Assembly: GCA_024235935.1 (NCBI GenBank)
Contig: JACKLL010000005.1
Coordinates: 1 to 64,000 of the forward strand
DNA length: 64,000 nucleotides
From: Rhodoferax sp.
GTDB lineage: Bacteria > Pseudomonadota > Gammaproteobacteria > Burkholderiales > Burkholderiaceae_C
Direction of reading: 5' to 3'
Shown here: piece by piece, positions 18,558-27,360 of the stretch
Position numbering within the stretch: position 1 is the first letter of the stretch
How the letters are laid out: every line of letters begins with the position of its first letter
The notes under the pieces: model-generated
What the model was told of the DNA's origin: nothing
Database searches by the model: none
What the model saw: the letters and a program-made list of their open reading frames with translations, nothing else
Made by a program: the position numbers and the translations under genes

Positions 18558-19532
18558 TCACTGGGCCCGGATGTTCTTGTCCTTGATGATCCGACCCCAC
18601 TTGGTGGTTTCGCTGCGCAGGTAGTCGGTGAATTCCGCCTGCGAGCTCAGGACAGGCTGCACGCCGCCTTTGAGGATGGCGTCGCGCATGGAAGGTGTTT
18701 CCAGCACGGCCCGGATATCTGCAGCCAGACGGGTCTGGATCTCAGTCGGCGTGGCGGCTGGAAGCAGAATGCCGAACCAGCTGCCCGAGGTGAATCCCGC
18801 CAGCTCGGCAACGCCGGACTGCGCGATCGGCGTCAATTCAGGGGCCTGCGGCGCCTGTTGTGCGCTGGCGACGCCCAGCGTCTTCAGCTTGCCGGTTTTC
18901 ACATGGGCCAGTGTCGCCATGGAGTCGAACAAGGCCTGCACCTGGCCACCGAGCAGATCGGTGATGGCCGGACCGTTGCCGCGGTAGGGAACATGGGTGA
19001 TCTCGACGCCGGCCATGGATGCGAACAGCTCGGCCGCAATGTGCGGACTCGATCCATTGCCCGAGGATGCGAATGTCATCGGCGTCTTCTGGCTTTTCAT
19101 GTATCGCACCAGTTCCGGAATGTTGTTGGCCGGTACCGATGGATGCACGAACAGCACGGAGGGGGCGTCCGCCAGCATGGCCAGCGGGGCGAGTGATTGC
19201 GGCTTGTAAGGCAGGTCAGGTACCAGGAACTGGCTGGTCACGAAGCCAAAGCTGGTCATCAGCAGGGTGTGGCCGTCTGCCGGTGCGCGGGCGACGACCG
19301 CATTGCCGATCACGGTTCCGGCGCCGGCTCGGTTCTCGACGATCACCGGCTGCTTCCAGCGCTCTGCCAGGCGGGCCGACAGCGCGCGGGCCAGGCCATC
19401 GGTCAGTCCGCCGGCGGCATACGGCACAACGATGGTCACAGGCCCTGACGGAAATGTTTGTGTGAACGCCAGCGCGGGTACGAGGCCGATGACGGCGGCA
19501 ATCAACAGGCGGCGCAGGGATGAGGTGGGCAT
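18558..19532 (-). CDS. Bug/TctC family tripartite tricarboxylate transporter substrate-binding protein
   Basis: The 324-residue protein has a Sec signal peptide (LRRLLIAAVIGLVPALAFTQ) and the Bug hallmark VTIVVPYAAGGLTDGLARAL near residue 32, with VENRAGAGTVIGNAVVARAPADGHTL and MTFASSGNGSSPHIAAELFA further on. Bug proteins bind carboxylates and other small ligands in the periplasm. No TctA/TctB membrane partners are encoded nearby, so it is an orphan receptor: it may share a distant transporter or act as a sensor. It is the first gene of the 13-gene operon, directly behind a TetR-type operator. Confidence 0.92.
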   Translation of the reverse strand: MPTSSLRRLLIAAVIGLVPALAFTQTFPSGPVTIVVPYAAGGLTDGLARALSARLAERWKQPVIVENRAGAGTVIGNAVVARAPADGHTLLMTSFGFVTSQFLVPDLPYKPQSLAPLAMLADAPSVLFVHPSVPANNIPELVRYMKSQKTPMTFASSGNGSSPHIAAELFASMAGVEITHVPYRGNGPAITDLLGGQVQALFDSMATLAHVKTGKLKTLGVASAQQAPQAPELTPIAQSGVAELAGFTSGSWFGILLPAATPTEIQTRLAADIRAVLETPSMRDAILKGGVQPVLSSQAEFTDYLRSETTKWGRIIKDKNIRAQ

Positions 19533-19563
19533 ATGGCGATTTCCAGCAATGGGTTCAAGAGTA

Positions 19564-19583
19564 TTTACTTGCCGGTCGGTAAA
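19564..19583. promoter_or_regulatory. TetR-type operator, site A (minus-operon promoter)
   Basis: TTTACTTGCCGGTCGGTAAA is an inverted repeat with perfect TTTAC/GTAAA arms around a CCGG centre. It lies 32 nt upstream of the first gene of the minus operon, where a bound repressor would block transcription. The same frame TAC-N3-CCGG-N3-GT recurs at 19806 and 31974. Assignment to the TetR encoded at 28313-28960 is inference. Confidence 0.6.
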
Positions 19584-19805
19584 TAAATGATGGATGGATG
19601 ATAGTGCAGGTCAAGGCTTGGATTCATCAGGGGAAACCACTAGTCGAGAACTGCCTGGAAGCTCGGTCGCCGGGTGTGATTTCCACTTGTCTTCATTGGA
19701 GAAAAGTTCAATTCCGGGCGCCAGGCCTGTGGGCGGACGTGGTCGCCATTCGGAGCTGAACCTGTCACATGATTGACACGGTCCGGTTTTGATCTCTTTC
19801 ATAAT

Positions 19806-19825
19806 TCTACCTGCCGGTTAGTATA
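19806..19825. promoter_or_regulatory. TetR-type operator, site B (plus-operon promoter)
   Basis: TCTACCTGCCGGTTAGTATA starts directly after the -10-like CATAAT and so would cover the transcription start. Fifteen consecutive bases (TACCTGCCGGTTAGT) are identical to site C at 31974-31993, 12 kb away, far beyond what is expected for unrelated promoters. Confidence 0.62.
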
Positions 19826-19933
19826 AACTGCCCGGAAACCATCACTCATCCAAGACCGTCGAACCATGTACCGAATCTCGTTGAATCGTTGCTGCCAACC
19901 AGGGGGGCTGCGTGCATCGCAGTTCCACGCGCC

Positions 19934-21118
19934 ATGTCCTTGATGGATAGTCCGCAAGACCGGGCCTTCCGGGCGCAGGTGCGCAGCTTCTGCGCCACGC
20001 ATGTACCTGCCGAGTTGCGAGACCGCGTGCGCTCGGGGCTGCGTCCTACGCCGGCCCAGTTCCGCCAGTGGCAGGACATCCTGTTTCGCCAGGGGTGGGG
20101 CGCGCCATCCTGGCCGCAGCAATATGGGGGTGCCGGCTGGACGCCGGTGCAACTTCACATCTTCGAGCAGGAGTCCGCAGCCGCCGACGCGCCGCCGCAA
20201 TTCCACCAGGGGCTGGAACTGATCGGGCCCATCCTGTTCACCTACGGTACGCAGGCCCAGAAGGACCACTACCTGCCCCGCATCCTGTCGGGGGAAGATT
20301 GGTGGTGCCAGGGCTACTCCGAGCCGCAGGCCGGCTCGGACCTGGCTGCGCTGCGTACACGTGCCGTGCGTGAAGGTGACCACTACCGTGTCAATGGCCA
20401 GAAGCTGTGGACCAGTTACGCGCATGAAGCCGACATGATGTTCTGCCTGGTACGTACCGGCGACGAGGCCCGGCGGCAGGACGGCATTTCACTGCTGCTG
20501 GTCGACATGAAGACACCGGGCATTACGGTGCGACCTTTTGCGACGCTGGACGAGCAGACCCATGTGACCGAGGTCTTCCTCGACGACGTGCGCGTGCCGG
20601 TGACGCAGCTCGTGGGCGAGGAGGGCAAGGGCTGGGGCTACGGCAAGGTTCTGCTCGACCGCGAGCGCGCGCTGACCGCGACGCTGGGTGTTCGACTCAA
20701 GCGGCAACTGGAGTACGTGTCACAGCGCGCCGCGCGGACCCGTGACGGCGCATGCGCGCTGATCGAGAACCGGGAGTTCCGCCAGCGCCTGGCGCAGCTG
20801 GAGATCGAGATCACGGCGATCGAGTACATGGGTTTGCGTGCCCTGGCCGACGCCGTGGCAGGTGCCGACTCTGGACCCCGAGGATCGATGCTCAAGATCC
20901 GCTGGTCCGAGTTGTTGCAGCAGGTGAACCGCTTGTGGGTCGACGCGCTGGGCTACGACGCCGCGCGGTTTCGTCTGGCTGGCCCGGCTATGCCGATGGA
21001 AGGCGAAGACGCATACGGCCCCATGAGCGCCTACCTGCACAGCCGTGTCACCACCATCTACGGCGGTGCCAACGAGGTGCAGCGCAACATCATCGCGCGA
21101 CGCGCGCTCGGACTGTAA
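19934..21118 (+). CDS. Acyl-CoA dehydrogenase, large-subunit type
   Basis: The 394-residue FAD-dependent dehydrogenase has WWCQGYSEPQAGSDLAALRT near residue 120, GQKLWTSYAHEADMMFCLVRT after it and a C-terminal YGGANEVQRNIIARRALGL with the usual nucleotide-binding signature. The frame is open from a TTG at 19889, but the first plausible starts are ATG 19934 (chosen) and ATG 19943; neither has a clear Shine-Dalgarno. First gene of the plus-strand operon, 12 nt before a second, smaller-type dehydrogenase, it most resembles the C-terminal half of the fused enzyme at 13750-16104. The two separate proteins probably form a heteromer as in PimC/PimD or the mycobacterial ChsE pairs. Confidence 0.9.
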   Translation: MSLMDSPQDRAFRAQVRSFCATHVPAELRDRVRSGLRPTPAQFRQWQDILFRQGWGAPSWPQQYGGAGWTPVQLHIFEQESAAADAPPQFHQGLELIGPILFTYGTQAQKDHYLPRILSGEDWWCQGYSEPQAGSDLAALRTRAVREGDHYRVNGQKLWTSYAHEADMMFCLVRTGDEARRQDGISLLLVDMKTPGITVRPFATLDEQTHVTEVFLDDVRVPVTQLVGEEGKGWGYGKVLLDRERALTATLGVRLKRQLEYVSQRAARTRDGACALIENREFRQRLAQLEIEITAIEYMGLRALADAVAGADSGPRGSMLKIRWSELLQQVNRLWVDALGYDAARFRLAGPAMPMEGEDAYGPMSAYLHSRVTTIYGGANEVQRNIIARRALGL

Positions 21119-21130
21119 CTGTAGGACCCT

Positions 21131-22315
21131 ATGCAATTTTCATTGAATTCAGAGCAGCAGATGCTGGTCGACAGTGTCGACCGCTTCGTGCGTGAGCAAC
21201 ATCGATTCGACCAATGGCATCCTGATGCGCAGGCCGGGCTGGCGTTCAAGGAGTCCAACTGGCAGCAGATGGCGGACATGGGCTGGCTCGGTCTGGCCAT
21301 TTCGCCCGCGCATGGCGGCATGGGCGCCAGTCCGGTCGAAACCATGCTGTTGATGGACGGTTTTGGACGTGGCCTGGTCCGCGAGCCCTACGTCAGCAGC
21401 TGCGTGCTGGCGGCGCGGCTGCTGTCCGACGCCGCTCACCCGCAAGGGCCGGCACTGCTCGAAGGTATTGCCACCGGCCGCACCCGCGTGGCCGTGGCAC
21501 TGGGCGAGCCGCAGGCACGTTTTCGGCTCCAGCATCAGCACACGTCGGCACGCAAGACCGGTGGCATGTATGTGCTCGATGGCGAAAAATCCTGGGTGCC
21601 GGATGGCAGCTCGGCACACTGGCTGCTGGTTCCGGCAAGGACGTCTGGTGCAGTCGATGACCGGCATGGCATCAGCCTTTTCCTGGTTCCGATCGATGCG
21701 CCGGGACTGCGCATGGAGCACTACCGGGGCGCCGATCATCAGCATGCCAGCCGGCTGGTGCTGTGCGGGCTGGAGCTCTCTGCACAGGCACTTGTCGGCA
21801 GCGAGGGCGAGGGCCTGCCGCTTCTGGAGTGCGCAGTAGACCATGCGATCGCAGCGCGGCTGGCCGAAGCCTGTGGCGCCATGGACGCGGTCACCGCGAT
21901 GACCATTGAATACAGCAAGACGCGCAAACAGTTCGGCGTCGCCATCGGCACGTTCCAGGCGCTTCAGCACCGCATGGTGGACATGGCGATCGCCTGCGAA
22001 GAGGCACGTGCCATCCTGAACCATGCGACCGACGGTCTGGCCTTGCCGGTGGCTGCTCGCCGACGTGCCGTGTCGGCCGCCAAGGCACGCATCGGTCAAT
22101 GCGCCCTGTTTGTCGGTCACCAGGCCGTTCAGGTGCATGGTGGCATCGGAACCAGCGATGAACTGGTGGTCAGCCACTACCTCAAGCGGCTGAGCGCGAT
22201 CGAGCTGGCGTTCGGAAACAGTGACTACCACCTGACACAGGTTGCGGATGCCATGGTGTCGGTTGCGCCTGGCGTGCCGGAGCATCGATTGCCGCAGGAA
22301 GAGGTCGTGGCGTGA
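21131..22315 (+). CDS. Acyl-CoA dehydrogenase, small-subunit type
   Basis: The 394-residue protein has an N-terminal helical domain (GWLGLAISPAHGGMGASPVE), the middle beta domain (VLDGEKSWVPDG) and the C-terminal helical domain with TRKQFGVAIGTFQALQHRMVDMA and VQVHGGIGTSDELVVSHYLKR. This pattern matches the N-terminal half of the fused dehydrogenase at 13750-16104. An AGGA site precedes the ATG at 21131. It overlaps the following ligase gene by 4 nt (GTGA). Predicted partner of the preceding dehydrogenase in desaturating one acyl-CoA intermediate. Confidence 0.9.
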   Translation: MQFSLNSEQQMLVDSVDRFVREQHRFDQWHPDAQAGLAFKESNWQQMADMGWLGLAISPAHGGMGASPVETMLLMDGFGRGLVREPYVSSCVLAARLLSDAAHPQGPALLEGIATGRTRVAVALGEPQARFRLQHQHTSARKTGGMYVLDGEKSWVPDGSSAHWLLVPARTSGAVDDRHGISLFLVPIDAPGLRMEHYRGADHQHASRLVLCGLELSAQALVGSEGEGLPLLECAVDHAIAARLAEACGAMDAVTAMTIEYSKTRKQFGVAIGTFQALQHRMVDMAIACEEARAILNHATDGLALPVAARRRAVSAAKARIGQCALFVGHQAVQVHGGIGTSDELVVSHYLKRLSAIELAFGNSDYHLTQVADAMVSVAPGVPEHRLPQEEVVA

Positions 22316-23976
22316 CGCAGACGCAGCAAGCCAACTGGAACCTGGCGGACATTTTCGATGCGGTGGCCCGCGTGGTGCCCGCAGACCGGCCGGCCATTGT
22401 GCAGGGCACGCACACCGTGACCTGGGGTGAGCTGGACGCACGCAGCAATCGGCTGGCGCGGGCCTTGATCGCGGCTGGCCATGGCCCCGGCGAACGGGTG
22501 GGCTTTCTGTCGCGCAACCATCCTGGCTACATCGAGGGTTTTGTGGCCTGCCTGAAGGCCCGACTGATCCATGTCAACCTGAATTACCGGTACACGGTCG
22601 ACGAGATCGCGGGGGTGCTCGAGGACGCCGGGGCGACGGCGATCTTCTTCCACCCGGACTCTGGCCACCAGATCGCTGCGTTGCAGGCACGTCTGCCGCA
22701 ACTGCGCACCCGGATCTGCCTGCAGGGAACCCACGTCGATGCGACCGCATCCTGCGATGCCTGGGCCGTGTCGGGCGATGCGTCGCCGCTGGACATCGTG
22801 CGAGCGGGTGACGATCCATTGCTGCTGTATACCGGCGGCACGACGGGACGGCCCAAGGGTGTCATCTGGCCTGGTGACCGCTACCGGGCCTGCCAGCTGG
22901 AGTCGCCGCTGGTGCAGCGTCGGCCGGCCGATCTGGCCGAGCACATTGAAATTGTCCGCGCGCAGAACGGTGCCGGGCGCGTGCTTCCCGCATGTCCGTT
23001 GATGCACGGTGCCGGCATCAGTTCGACACTGGCCGAGTTGCTCGGCGGCGGTACCGCCTTGTTGCTGCAGGGAACTTCATTCGATCCCGACGCGTTGTGG
23101 CAACTGGCCGAGCGGGGGCGCGCCAGCCGCATCCTGATCGTCGGTGACGTGTTTGCGCGCCCCATGCTGCGCGCGCTCGATGCCCGACCGGGCCACTACC
23201 GACTCGAACACCTGAAGGTGATCAGTTCCGCCGGCCTGATGTGGAGCGAGGACGTCAAGAACGGGTTGTTGCGGCATATGCCCTGGCTGGTGCTGGCCGA
23301 CATCTATGGTGCGTCCGAGGCCTCCGGTCTGGGATATGCCGTCTCCACCTTGGGCAAGGTGATGCCGACCGGTCGATTTCATCCCGGTCCGCAGACGGTG
23401 CTGATCGCAGAGGACGGCGCACTGGTTCCGGCCGGGGTGGCAGCGCAAGGCTGGCTGGCACGGGGCGAGCCCTTGCCATTGGGGTACCACGGCGATGCAC
23501 GCAAGACGGCGGAGGTCTTTCGCATGATCGATGGCGCACGCTACGCGGTGCCCGGTGACTGGGTCCGCCGGCATGCGGACGGCACAATGCAATTGCTCGG
23601 TCGCGGCAGCCTGGTCATCAACACCGGCGGCGAGAAAGTGTTCGTCGAAGAGGTAGAAGAGGCGCTCAAGCTCCTGCCGGAGGTGTCCGACGCGTTGGTC
23701 GTCGGATTGCCCGATCCACGCTGGGGCAGCACAGTGGCCGCGCTGGTGACGATGCATGCACCGGATTCTCCTGACCTGCCACGCTGGCGCCAGGCCATGG
23801 CTGCAAGTCTTGCAGCCTACAAGATGCCTCGCTTCATCTGGCGTGTTGACCGACTTCCCCGCGCTGACAGCGGCAAGGGGGACTACCGGGCGGCCCAGGC
23901 CCTCGCGGTCGAATTGCGCGGGCGATCCGACCCTGCACAACCGGATTCATCAACCGAAACCAAGGAGACTTCATGA
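22312..23976 (+). CDS. Acyl-CoA synthetase (AMP-forming, FadD19-like)
   Basis: The 554-residue adenylate-forming ligase starts with GTG overlapping the upstream stop. The P-loop is LYTGGTTGRPKGVIW, with GGTTG rather than SGTTG, and the A8 region reads INTGGEKVFVEEVEEALK. Both are typical of the branch containing the mycobacterial steroid side-chain ligases FadD17/FadD19. It would activate a bulky or branched carboxylic acid for the two acyl-CoA dehydrogenases encoded just upstream. It differs clearly from the other AMP-forming ligase at 16101-17747, so the island activates at least two different acids. Confidence 0.88.
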   Translation: MTQTQQANWNLADIFDAVARVVPADRPAIVQGTHTVTWGELDARSNRLARALIAAGHGPGERVGFLSRNHPGYIEGFVACLKARLIHVNLNYRYTVDEIAGVLEDAGATAIFFHPDSGHQIAALQARLPQLRTRICLQGTHVDATASCDAWAVSGDASPLDIVRAGDDPLLLYTGGTTGRPKGVIWPGDRYRACQLESPLVQRRPADLAEHIEIVRAQNGAGRVLPACPLMHGAGISSTLAELLGGGTALLLQGTSFDPDALWQLAERGRASRILIVGDVFARPMLRALDARPGHYRLEHLKVISSAGLMWSEDVKNGLLRHMPWLVLADIYGASEASGLGYAVSTLGKVMPTGRFHPGPQTVLIAEDGALVPAGVAAQGWLARGEPLPLGYHGDARKTAEVFRMIDGARYAVPGDWVRRHADGTMQLLGRGSLVINTGGEKVFVEEVEEALKLLPEVSDALVVGLPDPRWGSTVAALVTMHAPDSPDLPRWRQAMAASLAAYKMPRFIWRVDRLPRADSGKGDYRAAQALAVELRGRSDPAQPDSSTETKETS

Positions 23977-24986
23977 CCGATCACGATTCCAATCCCCTGT
24001 CCCCGAAGCGTCGCCAGATGCTGGTCGGGGCTGGCCTTGCTGCTTTGGCGGGCGCCGGCCTGTCGCCGCTGGCCATGGCGGCTGGCGCCGATGACAAATG
24101 GCCGGAACGGGCGGTCCGGCTGATCGTCCCGTTTCCGCCCGGGGGTGGCTCCGACACGGTGGCGCGCCTTGTCGCGACCGCCTTGGCCGATCGCCTGGGG
24201 CAGCCCGTGGTGGTGGAGAACAAGGCCGGCGGGACGGGAACCGTCGGTGTGGCCTATGGGCTGCAGGCGCCCGCGGATGGATACACGCTGATCTGGTGTA
24301 CGCCGGCCGCGCAATACCTGGCCCCGAAGTCGGTGCGTTATGACCCGGTGAACGACTTCGCGCCCGTCAGTATGACTGTGGCGGCGACCTACATCCTGAT
24401 GGTCAACCCGTCCCTGCCGATCCACAGCGTCGCAGACCTGATCGCGGCGGCAAAGGCCCGGCCCGACGGCATCAACTACGCAACCTCCGGCACCGGGGGG
24501 CAGGGCCATCTGATGGGCGAGTATTTCAATCAACTGGCGGGTACCCGCATGACGCAGGTGCCGTACGCGGGGGAAGGTCCGGCGGTGATCGGCCTGATGG
24601 GCAACCAGGTACATGCGGCCTTCATCAGCAGTGCAGCTGCACTGCGGCAGGTCAAGGCGGGCAAGCTGCGCGCCATCGGCATGTCTTCGGCCACGCGACT
24701 GCCAGGTATTCCCGAGGACATCGCCCCCATCGCCGATACGTTGCCGGGCTACGACGTCACGGCCATCAATTACCTGTCGATGCGCAATGGCACCCCGGAG
24801 AGCATCGTCCATCGTCTGAGCAAGCACATCAACGAGATCCTCGTGATGCCATCGGTGCGGGACAAGATTGCCGGCATGGGGGTGGTGCCGGTGGGCAGCA
24901 CGCCCAAGGAGCTGAAGGTCCGGGTGCTGGCCGAGCGAGCCAAGTGGATCACGGTGATGGAAAAGGCCAACATTGTCCTCGAGTGA
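23973..24986 (+). CDS. Bug/TctC family substrate-binding protein with Tat-like signal
   Basis: The 337-residue periplasmic binding protein has an N terminus with KRRQMLVGAGLAALAGAGLS, resembling a twin-arginine signal. The Bug signature follows: VRLIVPFPPGGGSDTVARLV, then VVENKAGGTGTVGVAYGLQA and YATSGTGGQGHLMGEYF. The start ATG overlaps the ligase stop and has a strong AAGGAG site. It lacks TctA/TctB partners, like the Bug gene across the divergent promoter, so each operon carries its own orphan receptor. The ligand is probably a carboxylate of the pathway. Confidence 0.92.
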   Translation: MTDHDSNPLSPKRRQMLVGAGLAALAGAGLSPLAMAAGADDKWPERAVRLIVPFPPGGGSDTVARLVATALADRLGQPVVVENKAGGTGTVGVAYGLQAPADGYTLIWCTPAAQYLAPKSVRYDPVNDFAPVSMTVAATYILMVNPSLPIHSVADLIAAAKARPDGINYATSGTGGQGHLMGEYFNQLAGTRMTQVPYAGEGPAVIGLMGNQVHAAFISSAAALRQVKAGKLRAIGMSSATRLPGIPEDIAPIADTLPGYDVTAINYLSMRNGTPESIVHRLSKHINEILVMPSVRDKIAGMGVVPVGSTPKELKVRVLAERAKWITVMEKANIVLE

Positions 24987-25737
24987 CGGCTTGGCCGCGC
25001 AGGCGCGCCCGCCACGCAAGGCATTGGTGACCGGTGCCGCGCGGGGCATAGGACTGGCCATTGCGCGGCAACTGGCGCAAGACGGCATGCAGGTTCTCGC
25101 CACGGATGTCGATGCACAGGCGCTGGCCATGGCAGTGTCGGACCTCGCGCAGCAAGGGTTTGCCGTGGCAGGCGAACCGCTCGATGTGTGCAGCCGGGCC
25201 GAGGTGCGTGCGCTGTTGCATACGCACGGACCTCTGGACGTGGTCGTGAACAATGCCGGCATCGCCTCCCGCCTGCTGGCATTCGGCGACATCGCGGCTT
25301 CCGAGCTGCGCCGGATCTTCAGCGTCAATGTCAGCGGCGTGTTTGTCGTGGCGCAGGAGGCTGCACGCCAGATGAAGGAGGGCGGACGCATCGTCAACAT
25401 CGCTTCGCGCGGCTATCTGGGCGGCGCAGGCGCTTCTCACTACGTCGCCAGCAAGGCGGCCGTGGTCGGCTTGACGCGTGCCATGGCCATCGAGTTGCGC
25501 TGGCGCGGCATCACCGTGAATGCAGTGGCTCCCGGAATGGTCGATACCCGCATGCTCGATGACTTCAGCGCGCCCATGCGGCGCAGCCTGGAGCGTCGTG
25601 AGCCATCGGGCAGTGCCGCCGATCCGCAAACCATCGCCGATGCGGTCGCGTTCCTCAGTTCTGCGCGGGCAGCACAGATCAATGGCCAGGTGCTGCTCGT
25701 CGACGGCGGCAAAAGTGTAGGGATGCCGCCGCTATGA
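24973..25737 (+). CDS. SDR family oxidoreductase, active partner of a pseudo-SDR
   Basis: The 254-residue classical SDR has TGAARGIG at about 20-27, NNAG at 93-96 and an intact triad Ser145, Tyr157 and Lys161 (HYVASK). The first usable start is TTG at 24973, 14 nt inside the Bug gene, with AAAAGG just upstream; no ATG or GTG fits before the Rossmann motif. It overlaps the next gene (ATGA). The position between acyl-CoA dehydrogenases and an enoyl-CoA hydratase suggests a 3-hydroxyacyl-CoA dehydrogenase role. The neighbour is a degenerate paralogue, an arrangement known for BbsC/BbsD of anaerobic toluene degradation. Confidence 0.87.
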   Translation: MSSSDGLAAQARPPRKALVTGAARGIGLAIARQLAQDGMQVLATDVDAQALAMAVSDLAQQGFAVAGEPLDVCSRAEVRALLHTHGPLDVVVNNAGIASRLLAFGDIAASELRRIFSVNVSGVFVVAQEAARQMKEGGRIVNIASRGYLGGAGASHYVASKAAVVGLTRAMAIELRWRGITVNAVAPGMVDTRMLDDFSAPMRRSLERREPSGSAADPQTIADAVAFLSSARAAQINGQVLLVDGGKSVGMPPL

Positions 25738-26387
25738 AACCATCGATGCAAGACCGCGGCGTCGCCGTGCTGATGGGCGCAGAGGCCTGCCATGGGCCTG
25801 CGCTGGCGAATGGGCTGGCGCGGGCCGGATTCGCGCTCGCTGCCTTGCCGGCCGGTGCCGATGCGCCATCGGATCCGTCAAGGCAGTCCGATGGCGAGGT
25901 GGCCGTGCTGGTGATCAACGCACCGGTGGTGCGTACCGGCCTGGCGTTCGATGACATCACCGATGCCGCGTTCGATGCGGCCATGCAGGAACAGGTCTTC
26001 GATGTGGTCGCCGCCGTACAGCGGATGCTGCCGCACATGGCGTCCGGAGCCCGCATGGTGCTGGTGGGCGCACGCGGGCACCTGGGTGCCTGGGGCGGTG
26101 CCCATCGGATGGCCGCAAGTGCGGCGCTGGTGGCGCTGGTGCGCTCGCTGGCGCTGGAGCTGGCCCCGGCTGGCATCCGCGTCAACCTGGTGGCAGGAGA
26201 TTTTGTCGATGCCGGAGCAGTGGAGACACCGGACAGCGAAGCGATTGCGCATGCTGTTCTCTTCTTCGCGGATCCACATTGCGGCGTCAGTGGTGAGTCC
26301 ATGCTGCTGGACGGCAATGCGGCATTGCGGATGTCCGAATCGCGCCGGCCCGCGAACGCGGACCGTGGTGCAAGCGCCAGCACCTGA
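25734..26387 (+). CDS. SDR-fold pseudoenzyme (all catalytic residues replaced)
   Basis: The 217-residue protein aligns without gaps to the preceding SDR around the active site: IASRGYLG versus VGARGHLG and HYVASKAA versus HRMAASAA. The catalytic Ser, Tyr and Lys are therefore Ala113, Arg125 and Ser129. The glycine-rich cofactor motif is also lost (MGAEACHG instead of TGAARGIG), while C-terminal SDR landmarks remain (GIRVNLVAGDF, LLDGNAALR). It is shorter than normal SDRs but uninterrupted, and its start overlaps the stop of the active SDR. It is therefore more likely a maintained non-catalytic subunit than a decaying gene. Function inferred from the BbsC/BbsD precedent. Confidence 0.82.
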   Translation: MKPSMQDRGVAVLMGAEACHGPALANGLARAGFALAALPAGADAPSDPSRQSDGEVAVLVINAPVVRTGLAFDDITDAAFDAAMQEQVFDVVAAVQRMLPHMASGARMVLVGARGHLGAWGGAHRMAASAALVALVRSLALELAPAGIRVNLVAGDFVDAGAVETPDSEAIAHAVLFFADPHCGVSGESMLLDGNAALRMSESRRPANADRGASAST

Positions 26388-26434
26388 TGGGCGGGTGCAT
26401 GCAATTTTTCAATGATGATCAACAGGAGTAGATG

Positions 26435-27202
26435 ATGGAACTTGTCAAAGTGGAAGTAGCCGATTTCGTGGCCGTGGTGACCATGGATGCACCACCGGTG
26501 AATGCCGTGAACGCGCAGTTGATGGACGAGATGATCCAGACCTTCGACCAGATGAGCGACCGTGACGACGTCCGCGTCGTGGTGGTCACAGGCAAGGGCA
26601 AGATCTTCTGCGCCGGGGCCGACATCAAGGGCCGGGCCAACAAGGTCTTCGAGCCGGGCGAACGCTGGGCACACTCGCGGCGCGCCCGTGAGCTGAGTTA
26701 TTCCATCATCGAATGCAAGAAGCCCGTGCTGGCCGCCGTCAATGGCCCGGCCCTGGGCGCCGGCATGGGCATTGCCGTGTCATGCGACATTCTGTTGTGT
26801 TCGGACAATGCGTCCTTCGGTCTGCCGGAAGTGGACGTCGGGCTGATGGGCGGCGGGCGCCATGCCATGCGTGTGTGCGGACATTCGCTGACCCGGCGCA
26901 TGATGATGACCGGCGACCGCATTTCGGGCGCAGAGTTGTACCGCCGCGGCATCGTCGAGGCCTGTGTTCCCCTGGAGGAACTGATGCCCGCCACGATGGA
27001 GATGGCGCGCCGTATTGCATCCAAGAGTCCGCTGGCCAGCCGCACGGCCAAGAACTCCGCCAGCACGATCGAGGGAATGGGCCTGCGCGACGGCTACCGC
27101 TTCGAGCAGAACATGACGGCGGAGCTGGGGCAGACCAATGATTCCCGCGAGGCCATGCGGGCGTTCGCCGAGAAGCGTCCGCCGGTGTTCACGGGTACCT
27201 GA
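26435..27202 (+). CDS. Enoyl-CoA hydratase/isomerase family protein
   Basis: The crotonase-fold protein of about 255 residues has the oxyanion-hole segments KIFCAGADIKG near residue 50 and NGPALGAGMGIAVSCDI near 104, followed by SFGLPEVDVGLMGGG. Two adjacent ATGs exist; AGGAG at 26424-26428 gives better spacing to the second (26435). It lies 47 nt after the pseudo-SDR in the plus-strand operon. It probably hydrates the enoyl-CoA made by the acyl-CoA dehydrogenases. Because the island lacks a thiolase, a C-C hydrolase role (as in BadI-type crotonases) is also conceivable. Confidence 0.9.
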   Translation: MELVKVEVADFVAVVTMDAPPVNAVNAQLMDEMIQTFDQMSDRDDVRVVVVTGKGKIFCAGADIKGRANKVFEPGERWAHSRRARELSYSIIECKKPVLAAVNGPALGAGMGIAVSCDILLCSDNASFGLPEVDVGLMGGGRHAMRVCGHSLTRRMMMTGDRISGAELYRRGIVEACVPLEELMPATMEMARRIASKSPLASRTAKNSASTIEGMGLRDGYRFEQNMTAELGQTNDSREAMRAFAEKRPPVFTGT

Positions 27203-27360
27203 GACAGCGAGGGGCGGACCACCCGCGCATGGGGCTTCGCTTACCCGGCGCTCATGGACGCGATGGGTTGGTGGACGACTGCCTCGGCAATCCGAAAGGA
27301 GCGCGTGATAGTACGGGTCCGCGTTCCCTCCAAACTCTACAGAAGAAGGAGCCCGCGAAT

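Larger units (their letters stand above)
19533..19933. promoter_or_regulatory. Divergent control region of the two catabolic operons
   Basis: This 401-bp AT-richer gap separates the 13-gene minus-strand operon from the 8-gene plus-strand operon. It holds one operator-like site near each operon (19564-19583 and 19806-19825). Facing the plus operon, TTGACA (19773-19778) and CATAAT (19800-19805) resemble -35 and -10 boxes, but their spacing of 21 is longer than ideal. I found no convincing small ORF or RNA in the middle part. Confidence 0.65.

Noticed and set aside
25734..26387. Pseudogene call for the short SDR paralogue
   Set aside because: The frame is uninterrupted, start/stop-coupled, and keeps C-terminal SDR features; loss of exactly the catalytic and cofactor residues fits a pseudoenzyme subunit better than decay.
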